A DNA stretch of 64,000 nucleotides from Pseudoxanthomonas indica (GCF_900167565.1 NZ_FUZV01000002.1:310001-374000), one strand, 5' to 3'. Shown: positions 28,779 through 37,344, counted from the stretch's first letter. The notes: generated by a model not told the origin, from the sequence alone. A program made the numbers and translations.

Positions 28779-29633
28779 TTACGGGGGCGGTTCGGCCGCC
28801 TCGATCAGCGGTGGCAATTCACTCGCCGCCAGCGTCACCGGTCGCGCCAAGGCATTGAGTGCGGCGTTCTGCTCCAGTGGTTGGTTGGCGTCCATGCGAC
28901 TGCCTGCCGGCAGCAGTGGAAAATCAAGCAGCATCGGGGCTGCCTCGGCCGTGCGTCCGCTGATCTCGTGATACAGCGACGCGGCCAGCAAGAGCGACCC
29001 CTGCAAGGCCGGGTGGGTGCCGTCCTCGCTGATCAGCGGCACATCGCGATGGCTGCTCTGGTAATTGCGCAGGCGTGTCCCCGCGAACAGCGGCGTCGCG
29101 CCGGTTTCGCGCGCCAACTGCCTGAGGCCGCGATCCAGGCGGTCCTGCCAGTCCGAATCCGGGCCCCAGGTGCCCAGCAGGATCACCCGCGTGTGGCTTG
29201 TCTTGGCGGCTTCGATGAAACGCTTGTGCGCGCGCACGCTGTTGCGGCATTCGCTTTCGTCGCGCTGGCCCAGGCTGTCCAGGCAGGCCAGCAGTCCGCC
29301 GCGTTCCTGCAGCACCAGTACATCCCAGTGCTGCGACTGCAGCGCCGTCAGCGCCTGGCCTTGCTTGAGATGGGTCTGCAAGTCCGCACCCGGCATCACG
29401 TAACTGGCGGTTTCGATGCGCGGTCCAACGTCCTGCGCGCGTGCCAGGCTGCGCAGCAGGCCGGGCAGGTTGTTGGTGTAGACGAGACTGTTGCCGACCA
29501 GCAGTACCTGCAGCGGCGGTTCGTTCGTGGCCGATGCCGCCGACGGCGCGGCTTGTGGCTGGGCGGGTGGCTGCGCCTGTGCAGGCAGCGATGCCGCCAA
29601 TCCGGACACGATCAGCAGCAGCGCGGCTTTCAT
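28779..29633 (-). CDS. Secreted SGNH/GDSL-type hydrolase
   Basis: 284 residues. Signal peptide MKAALLLIVSGLAASLPAQA, then a Pro/Ala/Gln-rich linker. The SGNH pattern is clear: block I VLLVGNSLVYTNNLPGLLRS with catalytic Ser, WDVLVLQERGG (block III-like), and block V ISEDGTHPALQGSLLLAA with the Asp-x-x-His pair. Likely a periplasmic esterase or carbohydrate deacetylase; substrate unknown. Its ATG overlaps the stop of the FAD oxidase gene (ATGA), so the two are translated from one message. Confidence 0.85.
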   Translation of the reverse strand: MKAALLLIVSGLAASLPAQAQPPAQPQAAPSAASATNEPPLQVLLVGNSLVYTNNLPGLLRSLARAQDVGPRIETASYVMPGADLQTHLKQGQALTALQSQHWDVLVLQERGGLLACLDSLGQRDESECRNSVRAHKRFIEAAKTSHTRVILLGTWGPDSDWQDRLDRGLRQLARETGATPLFAGTRLRNYQSSHRDVPLISEDGTHPALQGSLLLAASLYHEISGRTAEAAPMLLDFPLLPAGSRMDANQPLEQNAALNALARPVTLAASELPPLIEAAEPPP

Positions 29634-31009
29634 GGCGGCAGCACTTTCCCCGGATTGAGGATGCCGTGCGGATCCAGCGCATGCTTGATCGCGCGCATGG
29701 TATCGAGCGTGGCCGCGTCGAAGGCGTCCGCCATGAAGTCGCGCTTGGCCACGCCAATGCCGTGCTCGCCGGACAGGGTTCCGCCCAGCGACAAGGTCAA
29801 GGCGAACAGGCGCGGAAGCGCGGCGCGTGCACGCGCGCTTTCATCGGCATTGTCGGGATCGAACAGCAGGTTGACATGCAGGTTGCCGTTGCCGGCATGG
29901 CCAAAGGCGACGATCGTCAGATCGAACTCGCTGGCCATTGCTTCCACCCCCGCCACCAGCGCGGGAATCCGTGACACCGGCACCACCACGTCTTCGTTGA
30001 TCTTGCCCTTGGCAATCGTGCGCAGCGCCGGCGACAGCGACTTGCGTGCCGCCCAGAGCTTCTCGCGCGAGTCTTCGTCGGGCGCTTCATCGATCGCGAT
30101 CACGCCTGCGCCGTCGGCGGCGCGATTGAGCGCTTCCAGCGCGTGCGGCAAAGTCTCGGCCTCGCCATCGACTTCGATCATCAGCAGCGCGCCCGCATCC
30201 GGCAAATCGGCGCCGCCCACTTCGCGGGCCAGGCGGATGCAGGCGTGATCCATGAATTCCAGCATCGACGGTGCGACCGGTTGCTGCATGATGCGCGCCA
30301 CCGCGGCGGCGGCGCTGGCCACGTCGCGATACAAGGCCCGCAGGCTGGCCCGGTGCGGCGGCCGCGGCAGCAGCCGCAGCGTGGCTTCCACGATGATCGC
30401 CAGCGTGCCTTCGCTGCCTACCAGCAAGTGGGTCAGGTCGTAGCCGGTGGCGTCCTTGGTAGTGAGGCTGCCGCAATGGATCACATCGCCCTTGCCGGTC
30501 ACCGCGGTCAGTGCGAGCACGTTGTCGCGGCTGGCGCCGTATTTGACCGCCATCGGCCCACCGGCATTGCAGGCCAGGTTGCCGCCAATCGTGGACACAT
30601 CGGCGCTGGCGGGATCGGGCGGCCAGAACAGGCCGTGCGCTTGCAGCGCTTGCTGCAGGTCACCGTTGATCACGCCGGCTTCGACCACCGCGTAGCGATC
30701 TTCCGGCGCGATCTGCAGGATGCGTGTCATCCGCTCGAAGCCGATCATCACGCCGCCGGCATACGGAATCACCGCCCCCGTGCTGCTGGTGCCGGCGCCG
30801 CGCGCGACCACCGGTACGCCGTGTTGCGCACAGGCGCGCACGATCATCTGCACGTCTTCGACCGTGCGTGGCAGCGCCACGGCGGCGGGCAGGGCATGGC
30901 GACGCGAATTGTCTTCGCCGTAGCGACGCAGTGCGTCGGCATCGGTCAACCAGCCGTCGCCGAGCAGGTCGGCCAGGCAACGGGCGAGGGACGGGGGCAG
31001 GTCATTCAT
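29630..31009 (-). CDS. FAD-linked oxidase, GlcD/D-lactate dehydrogenase-like
   Basis: 459 residues from ATG 31007-31009 (MNDLPPSLARC); in-frame ATGs lie nine and 48 bases further upstream. FAD_binding_4 domain: VAVALPRTVEDVQMIVRACA, PVVARGAGTSSTGAVIP, TIGGNLACNAGGPMAVKYG and LVGSEGTLAIIVEATLRLLP. C-terminal FAD-oxidase domain: VAFGHAGNGNLHVNLLFD and GGTLSGEHGIGVAKRDFM with the substrate-site His. Oxidises a 2-hydroxyacid such as D-lactate, glycolate or D-2-hydroxyglutarate; which one cannot be told. No iron-sulfur partner gene is adjacent. Confidence 0.9.
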   Translation of the reverse strand: MNDLPPSLARCLADLLGDGWLTDADALRRYGEDNSRRHALPAAVALPRTVEDVQMIVRACAQHGVPVVARGAGTSSTGAVIPYAGGVMIGFERMTRILQIAPEDRYAVVEAGVINGDLQQALQAHGLFWPPDPASADVSTIGGNLACNAGGPMAVKYGASRDNVLALTAVTGKGDVIHCGSLTTKDATGYDLTHLLVGSEGTLAIIVEATLRLLPRPPHRASLRALYRDVASAAAAVARIMQQPVAPSMLEFMDHACIRLAREVGGADLPDAGALLMIEVDGEAETLPHALEALNRAADGAGVIAIDEAPDEDSREKLWAARKSLSPALRTIAKGKINEDVVVPVSRIPALVAGVEAMASEFDLTIVAFGHAGNGNLHVNLLFDPDNADESARARAALPRLFALTLSLGGTLSGEHGIGVAKRDFMADAFDAATLDTMRAIKHALDPHGILNPGKVLPP

Positions 31010-31097
31010 GGCCGCCATTCTAGGCGTGATCCACGCCGACTCGGTCACCCCGGTCATGCGCCTGCGCGTTCGACCCGCGAACGGTCTGCAGGGAAGG

Positions 31098-31469
31098 TCA
31101 GTCGTCGGCGCGGAACGCGTCGCGAATCCAGTTCAGGCGAGGAGCGTCTGGATCGCCGTCCGCTTCGACGATATCGAACCGGCAAGGCGACTCGTTCCAT
31201 TGGCGATTGCGCAGCAGGAACAGTTCGGCGGCGCGCACGATCCGGCGCTGCTTGCTCCAGTCCACCGACTCCGCGCCGCCGCCAAAACCGGCGTTGCCGC
31301 GATAGCGCACTTCCACGAACACCAGCGACTGGCCGTCGTGCATCACCAGATCCAGTTCGCCCAAACGCATCGCCACGTTGCGTGCGATCTGACGCAAGCC
31401 GGCATCCAGCAAGTACTGCAATGCCGCCTGTTCTACCGCAGCGCCACGAGCGCGACGATCAACCGCCAT
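31098..31469 (-). CDS. yraN: YraN/UPF0102 family protein
   Basis: 123 residues from ATG 31467-31469 ([17 protein letters not shown]). Family signatures [40 protein letters not shown] and [17 protein letters not shown] suggest a restriction-endonuclease-like fold (Glu-Asp...Glu-x-Arg). Cellular role is not established. The 5' end overlaps the lpoA stop by 11 bases; yraN, lpoA and rsmI cluster in many gammaproteobacteria. Confidence 0.92.
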   Translation of the reverse strand: MAVDRRARGAAVEQAALQYLLDAGLRQIARNVAMRLGELDLVMHDGQSLVFVEVRYRGNAGFGGGAESVDWSKQRRIVRAAELFLLRNRQWNESPCRFDIVEADGDPDAPRLNWIRDAFRADD

Positions 31470-32844
31470 CGCGTACCGGTACGGGGCTGCCACCGCTGAA
31501 GGTGGACCAGGCCGGTGAACGCAGCACGTTGCCAAAGCCGTCCAGTTGCAGGCGACCGGTGGCGCCATCGATTTCCGGCTTGGCGCCGCTGACCAGTTTT
31601 TCCAGGTACGCACTGAGCAGCCAGGCGTCGTAGCCGAAGGCGAACAGGCGCGCGGCCGGACCGCGCGCGGTCGGCAGGCGTTCGCCGGTCATGCTGGCCG
31701 GCGGCAAGCCGGCCACGCCGCGCGAGGTCCACACCTCGGTCGGAAACACGATGCCATCCAGGGCCACGTCGTCCACGACCTTGCCGGTGCCCGACAACAA
31801 CTGCGAAGTGGCCACGCGGGTCTTGCCGCCGAGGCCGGCCAGCGCCAGCTGCGGCGTCAGCAAACGCGCGGTGCTGCCCTTGACCGCCAGGAACACCGCA
31901 TCCACGCCACCCGCGGCGGCGGTGGCCAGCGCGGCCGACAAGTCACCCGGCGCGTCGCCCACGCTGAGCACGCTGGCGACCTTGCCGCCGCGTTCGCTGA
32001 AGCGAGCGTTGAAGGCCTGCGCGGCGCGACGGCCATTGTCGTCGCTGCCGCTGATCACCAGCACATTGCGATGCTCGCGATTGAGCAGGTACTCGGCGGC
32101 GATCAGCCCATCGTCTTCCGGCGCCAATGAAAAACCGGCATTGCCTGCCGGCGGGGCCACATTGCCGCGGTTGAGCACCAGCACCGGCACGCTCAGCTGC
32201 GCCTGCTGGAAAATCGCGGTGACTTCATCGCGGCCCAGCGGACCGACCACGAAGTCGGCGCCGGCAGTGACGGCACGCTGGTAAGCGCCGATCGCACCGC
32301 CTGCGGTCCCGGCCGTGTCGAAGAATTCAACCTCGGGACGGCGGCGTGTTTCGCCGTAATAACCCGTCATCAAGCCATCGCGTACCGGCGCGGCGGCGGT
32401 GGCCAGTTCGCCGGACAGCGGCAGCAGCACCGCCAACTTCACGGGCGGGCGATAGCCATCGCGATCGGCGGGCGGACGGGCGTCGAACTTCCACGCGCTC
32501 GCATCGAACGGATGCGGCAGCGGCAAGCCACGGCGCAGCAGCGCGCGCCCGACGAAGTTGTACAGCGGGTCGCTGGCCGGCAGGCCTGCGGCATCGCGTG
32601 ACAGCGTGGTGTTGTCCAGACCCGACAGCAGGCGCTCGATCTCGCGCGCGTTGTCGATGCGGGCCTGGCCGGTGAGGGTGGCATCCTGGCTGGCCAGCGT
32701 GGATGCCTGCGCGATGGCGGCGGATGCTTGCGCCTTGGGCGTGGTGGGGCCGCTGACCTGACTGGTGGCGCAGGCCGACAGCAGCGCAGCGAGCAACAAC
32801 GGGGCAAGAATCCGGGCGTGGCGCTTATCCGCAGGCATGGGCAT
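31459..32844 (-). CDS. lpoA: LpoA-like penicillin-binding protein activator lipoprotein
   Basis: 461 residues from ATG 32842-32844. Lipoprotein signal [14 protein letters not shown] with Cys25. Residues ~135-455 form a periplasmic-binding-protein-like LppC domain: [49 protein letters not shown] and [15 protein letters not shown]. In E. coli LpoA activates PBP1a from the outer membrane. Only ~105 residues separate Cys25 from that domain, whereas E. coli LpoA has a far longer TPR N-domain. Divergent from rsmI, 55 bases between start codons. Confidence 0.87.
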   Translation of the reverse strand: MPMPADKRHARILAPLLLAALLSACATSQVSGPTTPKAQASAAIAQASTLASQDATLTGQARIDNAREIERLLSGLDNTTLSRDAAGLPASDPLYNFVGRALLRRGLPLPHPFDASAWKFDARPPADRDGYRPPVKLAVLLPLSGELATAAAPVRDGLMTGYYGETRRRPEVEFFDTAGTAGGAIGAYQRAVTAGADFVVGPLGRDEVTAIFQQAQLSVPVLVLNRGNVAPPAGNAGFSLAPEDDGLIAAEYLLNREHRNVLVISGSDDNGRRAAQAFNARFSERGGKVASVLSVGDAPGDLSAALATAAAGGVDAVFLAVKGSTARLLTPQLALAGLGGKTRVATSQLLSGTGKVVDDVALDGIVFPTEVWTSRGVAGLPPASMTGERLPTARGPAARLFAFGYDAWLLSAYLEKLVSGAKPEIDGATGRLQLDGFGNVLRSPAWSTFSGGSPVPVRDGG

Positions 32845-32899
32845 CGTCTGGACCAGGGAACGGGCTACGATTCTAACCTTGCCGAAGGAAGCCCACCGC

Positions 32900-33718
32900 A
32901 TGTCCGCAGGAACCCTGTTCATCGTCGCCACACCGATCGGCAACCTGGCCGACATGAGCCCGCGCGCGCTCGACACGCTGCGGCAGGCGGCGGCGATCTG
33001 CGCCGAAGACACCCGCCGGACGGGACAGTTGCTGTCGCACTTCGGCATCGCCACCTCACTGGTGGCCCTGCATGAGCACAATGAAGACGCGTTGGCGCAG
33101 CGGCTGGTCGAGCGCTTGCTGGCGGGCGATTCGCTGGCGCTGGTCAGCGACGCCGGCACGCCGCTGGTGAGCGATCCCGGCTTTCGCGTGGTGCGCGCCG
33201 CGCGCGCGGCCGGCATCAAGGTCAGTCCGGTGCCGGGCGCCTGCGCGGCCATCGCGGCGTTGAGCGTGGCGGGCTTGCCGAGTGATCGCTTCGTCTTTGA
33301 AGGCTTCCTGCCGGCCAAGGCCAGCGCCCGCCGTGAGCAGTTGGCCAGGCTGGCCGGTGAGACCCGCACGCTGGTGTTCTACGAATCCTCGCATCGCATC
33401 GAAGAGTCCCTGGCCGACATGGCCGCGACCCTGGGCGCGGATCGCCCGGCGGTGATGGCGCGCGAATTGACCAAGCTGTTTGAAACCGTGCTCGATGGCG
33501 ATCTTGCCGGCCTGCAAGCGCGCGTGGCGAGCGATGACAACCAGCGCAAGGGCGAATTCGTGGTGATGGTGCAGGGCGCGGGTGACGATGCGGCGGCGCA
33601 GCTGACCGAGGGCAAGCGCGTGTATGCGCTGCTGGGCCAGCATCTGCCACCGTCCACCGCTGCCAAGCTGGCCGCGGAAATCACCGGCGCGCCGCGCAAA
33701 TCGCTGTACGGCTCCTAG
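32900..33718 (+). CDS. rsmI: 16S rRNA 2'-O-ribose methyltransferase RsmI
   Basis: 272 residues from ATG 32900 with AAGGA at 32885-32889. Methylates the 2'-O of C1402 in 16S rRNA using SAM. Signatures: GTLFIVATPIGNLADMSPRA, CAEDTRRTGQLLSHFGI, LVSDAGTPLVSDPG, VSPVPGACAAIAALSVAGLP and FYESSHRIEESL. The C-terminal helical region ends at TAG 33718. The rnpB promoter starts 38 bases downstream. Confidence 0.96.
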   Translation: MSAGTLFIVATPIGNLADMSPRALDTLRQAAAICAEDTRRTGQLLSHFGIATSLVALHEHNEDALAQRLVERLLAGDSLALVSDAGTPLVSDPGFRVVRAARAAGIKVSPVPGACAAIAALSVAGLPSDRFVFEGFLPAKASARREQLARLAGETRTLVFYESSHRIEESLADMAATLGADRPAVMARELTKLFETVLDGDLAGLQARVASDDNQRKGEFVVMVQGAGDDAAAQLTEGKRVYALLGQHLPPSTAAKLAAEITGAPRKSLYGS

Positions 33719-33756
33719 GCGCGCGCTTTTCGCCACGCCTGCTCAAGCGGGCGACG

Positions 33757-33765
33757 TGCGACAAT
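33757..33765 (+). promoter_or_regulatory. Extended -10 promoter of rnpB
   Basis: TGC-GACAAT (TGn at 33757-33759, hexamer 33760-33765) lies just upstream of the mature RNase P RNA 5' end at about 33771, consistent spacing for a start site. No strong -35 hexamer is seen. Confidence 0.5.
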
Positions 33766-33770
33766 GCGCG

Positions 33771-34127
33771 CGGCGGAGTCGGCCAGACAGTCGCGTCATG
33801 CGCAAGCATGCCGAGGAAAGTCCGGGCTCCACAGGGCACGGTGCCAGGTAACGCCTGGGCGGCGCGAGCCGACGGAAAGTGCAACAGAAAGATACCGCCG
33901 ATGGCCGTCTTCGGATGGCACAGGCAAGGGTGAAATGGTGCGGTAAGAGCGCACCGCGAGTCTGGCAACAGACCGGCACGGCAAACCCCACCGGGAGCAA
34001 GACCAAATAGGGAGGCAATGCCGCGGCCCGCGGTGTCTCCGGGTAGGTTGCTTGAGCGTCGCGGTGACGCGGCGCCTAGAGGAATGACTGTCCACGACAG
34101 AACCCGGCTTATCGGCCGGCTCCGCCG
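33771..34127 (+). ncRNA. rnpB: RNase P RNA, bacterial class A
   Basis: About 357 nt. P1 pairs CGGCGGAGTCGGCC (33771-33784) with GGCCGGCTCCGCCG (34114-34127). Universal blocks are all present in order: GAGGAAAGTCCGGGCTCCAC, GCCAGGTAACGCCTGGGCGG, GACGGAAAGTGCAACAGAAA, GAGCAAGACCAAATAGGGAG, GGGTAGGTTGCTTGAGC and AGAGGAATGACTGTCCACGA. It is the catalytic subunit that cuts tRNA 5' leaders with RnpA. Linkage of rnpB to rsmI is common in gammaproteobacteria. Confidence 0.98.
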
Positions 34128-34271
34128 CTTTATCGCGCTGGCGCGATAAAGCCCCACGATTTTGCTGCGCAAAACCGTGGGCCCCGGCGCATCGCTTCCA
34201 CACCCCCGGCTCGCGCTGTCGCGCTCGTCGCCCCCTGACTCAGGGGGCGATTGCTGGGCTTTGCCCAGCAA
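34127..34271 (+). repeat. Series of four strong hairpins after rnpB
   Basis: Four near-perfect inverted repeats follow P1 of rnpB: 34127-34152 (GCTTTATCGCG arms), 34153-34181 (CCCACG.TTTTGC arms, one mismatch), 34228-34250 (TCGCCCCCTGA palindrome) and 34251-34271 (TTGCTGGGC arms). None has a clean T tract. The first probably sets the rnpB 3' end. Together with the next two entries they fill the gene-free stretch 34128-34574. Confidence 0.7.
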
Positions 34272-34288
34272 CTCCTCGTTTCGTTACT

Positions 34289-34490
34289 GCGCGCTCGTGC
34301 CTGCGGCACTCGTTGGGATCGTTGGGATCGTTGGGGGATGAGATTGCGCGCTCGTGCCTGCGGCACTCGTTGGGATCGTTGGGATCGTTGGGGGGATGAG
34401 ATTGCGCGCTCGTGCCTGCGGCACTCGTTGGGATCGTTGGGGGCGCGGGATTTCGCGCTCGTGCCTGCGGCGCTCGTTGGGATCCGGTGG
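34289..34490. repeat. Tandem array of ~57-bp repeats
   Basis: Units begin with GCGCGCTCGTGCCTGCGGCA at 34289, 34346 and 34404, with a shorter, diverged fourth unit from about 34453. Each unit contains a GTGCC-TGC-GGCAC hairpin and one to three copies of the 9-mer GTTGGGATC. Spacing is 57, 58 and 49 bp. It is repetitive on both strands and not coding. Confidence 0.9.
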
Positions 34491-34501
34491 CGGGGTTTGC
34501 C

Positions 34502-34525
34502 CCTTCCCCCGCTTGCGGGGGAAGG
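34502..34525. repeat. REP-like palindrome
   Basis: CCTTCCCCCGC and GCGGGGGAAGG form a perfect 11-bp stem with a TT loop. Similar CCTTCC..GCTTGCGGGG sequence recurs near 58991-59009, and a weaker version near 3416-3447, which suggests a dispersed REP family. Confidence 0.7.
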
Positions 34526-34574
34526 TTGGGATGGGGGCGCGACGCTCGCGCGTTGCCTCCGAAGAGCTGCTGAC

Positions 34575-35339
34575 TCAATCGTGATTGGCCAGCGTGGTTT
34601 CTCCTTGCAGCTTGCCTTCCTGGTCGAATCGTCGTTCGCTGATCCAGCCACGCCCTTCGTAATCGAGCGCTATCACCGTGCTGGCCCTGGTGCCGTAGAT
34701 CGGATTGCGGATGAAGGCGGCTGAGAGCAGGCGCTCGCGGTCCAGGCCTATACCGGTGTCGGGCAGGTTCTGGTCTTCGGCCAGGTGCTCGTCGGCCAGG
34801 GCCTGCCAGAGGCTGTCCGGTTCCGATTCCTGGCGGGTCACCCAGTCGGACAACACTTGCCGCAGGCGCACGGTCTTGGGCCAGGGTTCGTCCAGGTCGC
34901 CATTGGACAGGCCATAGACGCCTGGCTGCAGGCGGACTTGGCGGGCGAGCGGATAGTTGCTCAGGAAGATGGCGTCCTGGCCGTCGGCCAGGATCAGGTT
35001 GAAGGGGGCATAGGCGGGGGCATTGGCCTGCACGTCTTGGCCGTAGCTCGCCGCCGTTTCGCCGCCGCCGAGGAAATCCGCCGCCAGCGCGCCGCGGGAG
35101 GGGGCCTGGGGCAGGACGATGCGCGGGTCGCGGACATTGGTGACCACGGCCATCCGGCCGTCGTGGTCCAGACCGGCCCAGGTGCCGCCGGAGCGCAGGT
35201 CGCGACCGGCCAGAACGCCGGGGTGATCAGTCCAGCGGGCCAGGGGGGACGTCGGGCGTGCGTGGGCTTCGTCGCGGTTGCCGGCCATCAGCAGACGCCA
35301 GCGGGGATGCACATTCCAGGCAAGGGCGAGCAGGCACAT
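34575..35339 (-). CDS. NRDE/TANGO2-family protein
   Basis: 254 residues from ATG 35337-35339 (MCLLALAWNVHPRWRLLMAG). The N-terminal Cys2 and AGNRDEAHARPT are the family hallmark; further blocks are GVLAGRDLRSGGTWAGLD, RGALAADFL, YGLSNGDLDEPWPKT and IRNPIYGTRASTVIALD. The Ntn-hydrolase-like fold with Cys2 suggests a hydrolase, but the bacterial role is unknown; eukaryotic TANGO2 is linked to lipid and heme handling. Transcribed alone, opposite to the dcw cluster. Confidence 0.88.
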   Translation of the reverse strand: MCLLALAWNVHPRWRLLMAGNRDEAHARPTSPLARWTDHPGVLAGRDLRSGGTWAGLDHDGRMAVVTNVRDPRIVLPQAPSRGALAADFLGGGETAASYGQDVQANAPAYAPFNLILADGQDAIFLSNYPLARQVRLQPGVYGLSNGDLDEPWPKTVRLRQVLSDWVTRQESEPDSLWQALADEHLAEDQNLPDTGIGLDRERLLSAAFIRNPIYGTRASTVIALDYEGRGWISERRFDQEGKLQGETTLANHD

Positions 35340-35439
35340 GGCGCCATTCTGGCGCGGCGATGCGCGATAGGACCACCTGTCGCCCGCCAACAGGCAGACG
35401 ACGTTGACGCCAGTCTCACGTCGGTGAACTTCGCCGAAA

Positions 35440-35454
35440 TCTCAAAAATTGAGA
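35440..35454. promoter_or_regulatory. AT-rich inverted repeat upstream of the dcw cluster
   Basis: TCTCAA-AAA-TTGAGA is a perfect 6+3+6 palindrome in the 330-base gap before mraZ. Outer flanks AGTCTCA (35412-35418) and TGAGACT (35450-35456) are also complementary. It could be an operator or a terminator-like structure; no known regulator site is assigned. Confidence 0.35.
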
Positions 35455-35467
35455 CTAAACAGCAACT

Positions 35468-35476
35468 TGTGGATAA
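35468..35476 (-). promoter_or_regulatory. DnaA box upstream of the dcw cluster
   Basis: The minus strand reads TTATCCACA, the exact 9-mer DnaA consensus (plus strand TGTGGATAA). It lies about 79 bases upstream of the mra -35. A single box can be chance, but its place before the division operon is suggestive. Confidence 0.5.
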
Positions 35477-35546
35477 GGCTTGAACAAGTCTCTGAAGTTC
35501 GCTGCAAGCCATTGATACATCAAGCGATTCTTTCCTTCCGCGCCTG

Positions 35547-35574
35547 TTGACAACCCTGTGGCCGGTGCTAATGT
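35547..35574 (+). promoter_or_regulatory. Pmra promoter (sigma70, extended -10)
   Basis: -35 TTGACA (35547-35552, perfect), 16-base spacer, TGC-TAATGT with hexamer 35569-35574. It lies 95 bases upstream of the mraZ GTG and should drive the whole dcw run. The five-fold GG repeat that follows starts at the -10, as expected for MraZ autorepression. Confidence 0.7.
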
Positions 35575-35617
35575 GGGCACCCGAGGGAAAACCAGGTTTT
35601 ACGTGGTTTTTCGTGGT
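35573..35617 (+). promoter_or_regulatory. Putative MraZ operator: five 10-bp-phased GG repeats
   Basis: GTGGG (35573), GAGGG (35583), CAGGT (35593), GTGGT (35603) and GTGGT (35613) recur at exactly 10-bp steps. MraZ in E. coli binds short TGGG-type repeats with 10-bp period just upstream of its own gene. The first repeat overlaps the -10. Assignment rests on spacing and location. Confidence 0.7.
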
Positions 35618-35669
35618 TCAATGACCGCCTTCGTGCGGCACGTCATGGGTAAAGGGAAGGGCAGGGGTC

Positions 35670-36116
35670 GTGTTTCAAGGTGAGACCGCCATCACAGTTG
35701 ATGACAAGGGCCGGCTTGCGGTGCCCACCGCATACCGTGACCTGGTCGCGCGCGAGTGCGGCAATCGCCTGGTGATCACCTACAACCCTTTCGAAGCCGG
35801 CAGCCTGTACCTGTACCCCGAGCAGATCTGGCAACGGGTCCGCGACGAGGTCAGCAAGCTGCCCAGCACCCAACGCGCCCATCGCAATCTGCAGTTGAAG
35901 CTGATTGGCGCCGCCTCGCCGGTGGAACTGGACGGCAACGGCCGCATCAGCATCCCGGCCAGTCATCGCAGCGCCGTGGGCATCGAGAAAAAGGCCGTGC
36001 TGCTGGGCATGGGCGACAAGTTCGAACTTTGGAGCGAGCAGGCTCACCACGCGCAGATCCGCCAGACCATCGGCGACGAGGATCTCAGCGCGCACATGCT
36101 CGAGTTGCGCTTGTGA
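35670..36116 (+). CDS. mraZ: MraZ, DNA-binding transcriptional regulator
   Basis: 148 residues from GTG 35670 ([20 protein letters not shown]). Two MraZ/AbrB-like swapped-hairpin halves, [16 protein letters not shown] and [17 protein letters not shown], each with the DxxGR signature. Forms rings that bind phased repeats at Pmra and represses the cluster in E. coli. GCAGGGG precedes the start. The stop overlaps the rsmH start (GTGA). Confidence 0.96.
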   Translation: MFQGETAITVDDKGRLAVPTAYRDLVARECGNRLVITYNPFEAGSLYLYPEQIWQRVRDEVSKLPSTQRAHRNLQLKLIGAASPVELDGNGRISIPASHRSAVGIEKKAVLLGMGDKFELWSEQAHHAQIRQTIGDEDLSAHMLELRL

Positions 36117-37084
36117 GGACGGGTGACGGCACGCGGCAGTCTGCGCAGGCCGGTCACCTTCCAGCGCTGCATTTGCCGGTGTTGTACGCGCAGGTCATGG
36201 AAGGGCTGCAGGTGAAGCGGGACGGGACATATCTGGACGGCACGTTCGGGCGTGGAGGCCACGCGCGCGGCGTGCTTGAACGACTGGGGCCGGGAGGTCG
36301 GCTGCTGCTGATGGACAAGGATCCCGAAGCGATCGCACATGCCGAAGCCCACTTCGGCGGCGACGCGCGCGTGCAGATCCGCCGCGGCAGTTTTGCCGGC
36401 ATGGCGCAGTGGGATGCGGTGGCCGACGGCCTGGACGGCGTGCTGCTGGATCTGGGCGTGTCCTCGCCGCAACTGGATGTGGCCGAACGCGGCTTCAGCT
36501 TCGGCAAGGACGGCCCGCTCGACATGCGCATGGATTTCGAATCCGGCCAGAGTGCGGCTGATTGGATTGCCAGCGCCGACGAAAAAGACATCGCCGACGT
36601 GCTGTGGACCTATGGCGAGGAACGCATGAGCCGGCGCATCGCCCGCGCCATCGTGCAGCGCCGCGAGAGCGAGCCGTTCACCCGCACCGCCGATCTGGCC
36701 GCGGTGATCGCCACGGCCGTGCCGCGCGGCAAGCAGGAGATTCACCCGGCCACGCGCAGCTTCCAGGCGATCCGCATCCATATCAATCGCGAACTGAGCG
36801 ATTTGGAGACCGGCCTGGATGCCGCACTGGCCAGCCTCAAGCCCGGTGGCCGGCTGGCGGTGATCAGCTTCCACTCGCTGGAAGATCGCATCGTCAAGCG
36901 CTTCATCACCGCCCACGCCAAGGCGCCGCCAACCAACCGCCGGTTGCCGGTGGCGATCGAGTTCGTGCCCACGGTCAATGCCATCGGTGGCGCGCAGAAG
37001 GGCACGGCCGAGGAAATCTCCGCCAATCCGCGTGCGCGCAGCGCCGTGCTGCGGGTGGCCGAGAAGCGGGAGGCGCAAGCATGA
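36113..37084 (+). CDS. rsmH: 16S rRNA m4C1402 methyltransferase RsmH
   Basis: 323 residues from GTG 36113, which overlaps the mraZ stop; an upstream open frame inside mraZ is not coding. SAM motif [57 protein letters not shown] and [16 protein letters not shown] are diagnostic. N4-methylates C1402, the same nucleotide that RsmI (32900-33718) 2'-O-methylates. ATGA overlap with ftsL. Confidence 0.96.
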   Translation: MRTGDGTRQSAQAGHLPALHLPVLYAQVMEGLQVKRDGTYLDGTFGRGGHARGVLERLGPGGRLLLMDKDPEAIAHAEAHFGGDARVQIRRGSFAGMAQWDAVADGLDGVLLDLGVSSPQLDVAERGFSFGKDGPLDMRMDFESGQSAADWIASADEKDIADVLWTYGEERMSRRIARAIVQRRESEPFTRTADLAAVIATAVPRGKQEIHPATRSFQAIRIHINRELSDLETGLDAALASLKPGGRLAVISFHSLEDRIVKRFITAHAKAPPTNRRLPVAIEFVPTVNAIGGAQKGTAEEISANPRARSAVLRVAEKREAQA

Positions 37085-37344
37085 CCCGCATCCTCCTGAC
37101 CATCCTGCTGGTGGCCAATGTCGCTTCGGCCATCGGCGTGATCTACGCGCGCCATCGCCATCGCCAGCTGTTCGTCGAGCTCAACCGGCTGATCAACGCG
37201 CGCGATGAACTGAACATCGAATTCGGCCGCCTGCAACTGGAACAGGCCACCGTGGCCGAGAGCAACCGCGTGGATCAGATCGCACGCACGCGCCTGGGCA
37301 TGAAGTTCCCGGAAGCCAATGACGTTGTCGTGGTGCGCCCGTGA
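37081..37344 (+). CDS. ftsL: Cell division protein FtsL
   Basis: 87 residues, typical bitopic FtsL. One transmembrane helix near the N-terminus ([20 protein letters not shown]), then a leucine-zipper-like coiled coil ([40 protein letters not shown]). Forms the FtsQLB complex that activates FtsWI. Joined to rsmH by ATGA and to ftsI by GTGA overlaps. Confidence 0.93.
   Translation: MTRILLTILLVANVASAIGVIYARHRHRQLFVELNRLINARDELNIEFGRLQLEQATVAESNRVDQIARTRLGMKFPEANDVVVVRP

Noticed and set aside
34289-34490. Possible CRISPR array
   Set aside because: Units are directly adjacent with no unique spacers and the repeats contain shorter repeats; this is a tandem array.
34240-34578. Minus-strand frame with repeated NPNDPNECRRHERA
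   Set aside because: Simply translates the tandem 57-bp repeats and hairpins; unit lengths of 57, 58 and 49 bp do not keep frame.
35756-36112. Upstream extension of rsmH inside mraZ
   Set aside because: Out of frame with mraZ and without family sequence; GTG 36113 with GTGA overlap fits the cluster style.
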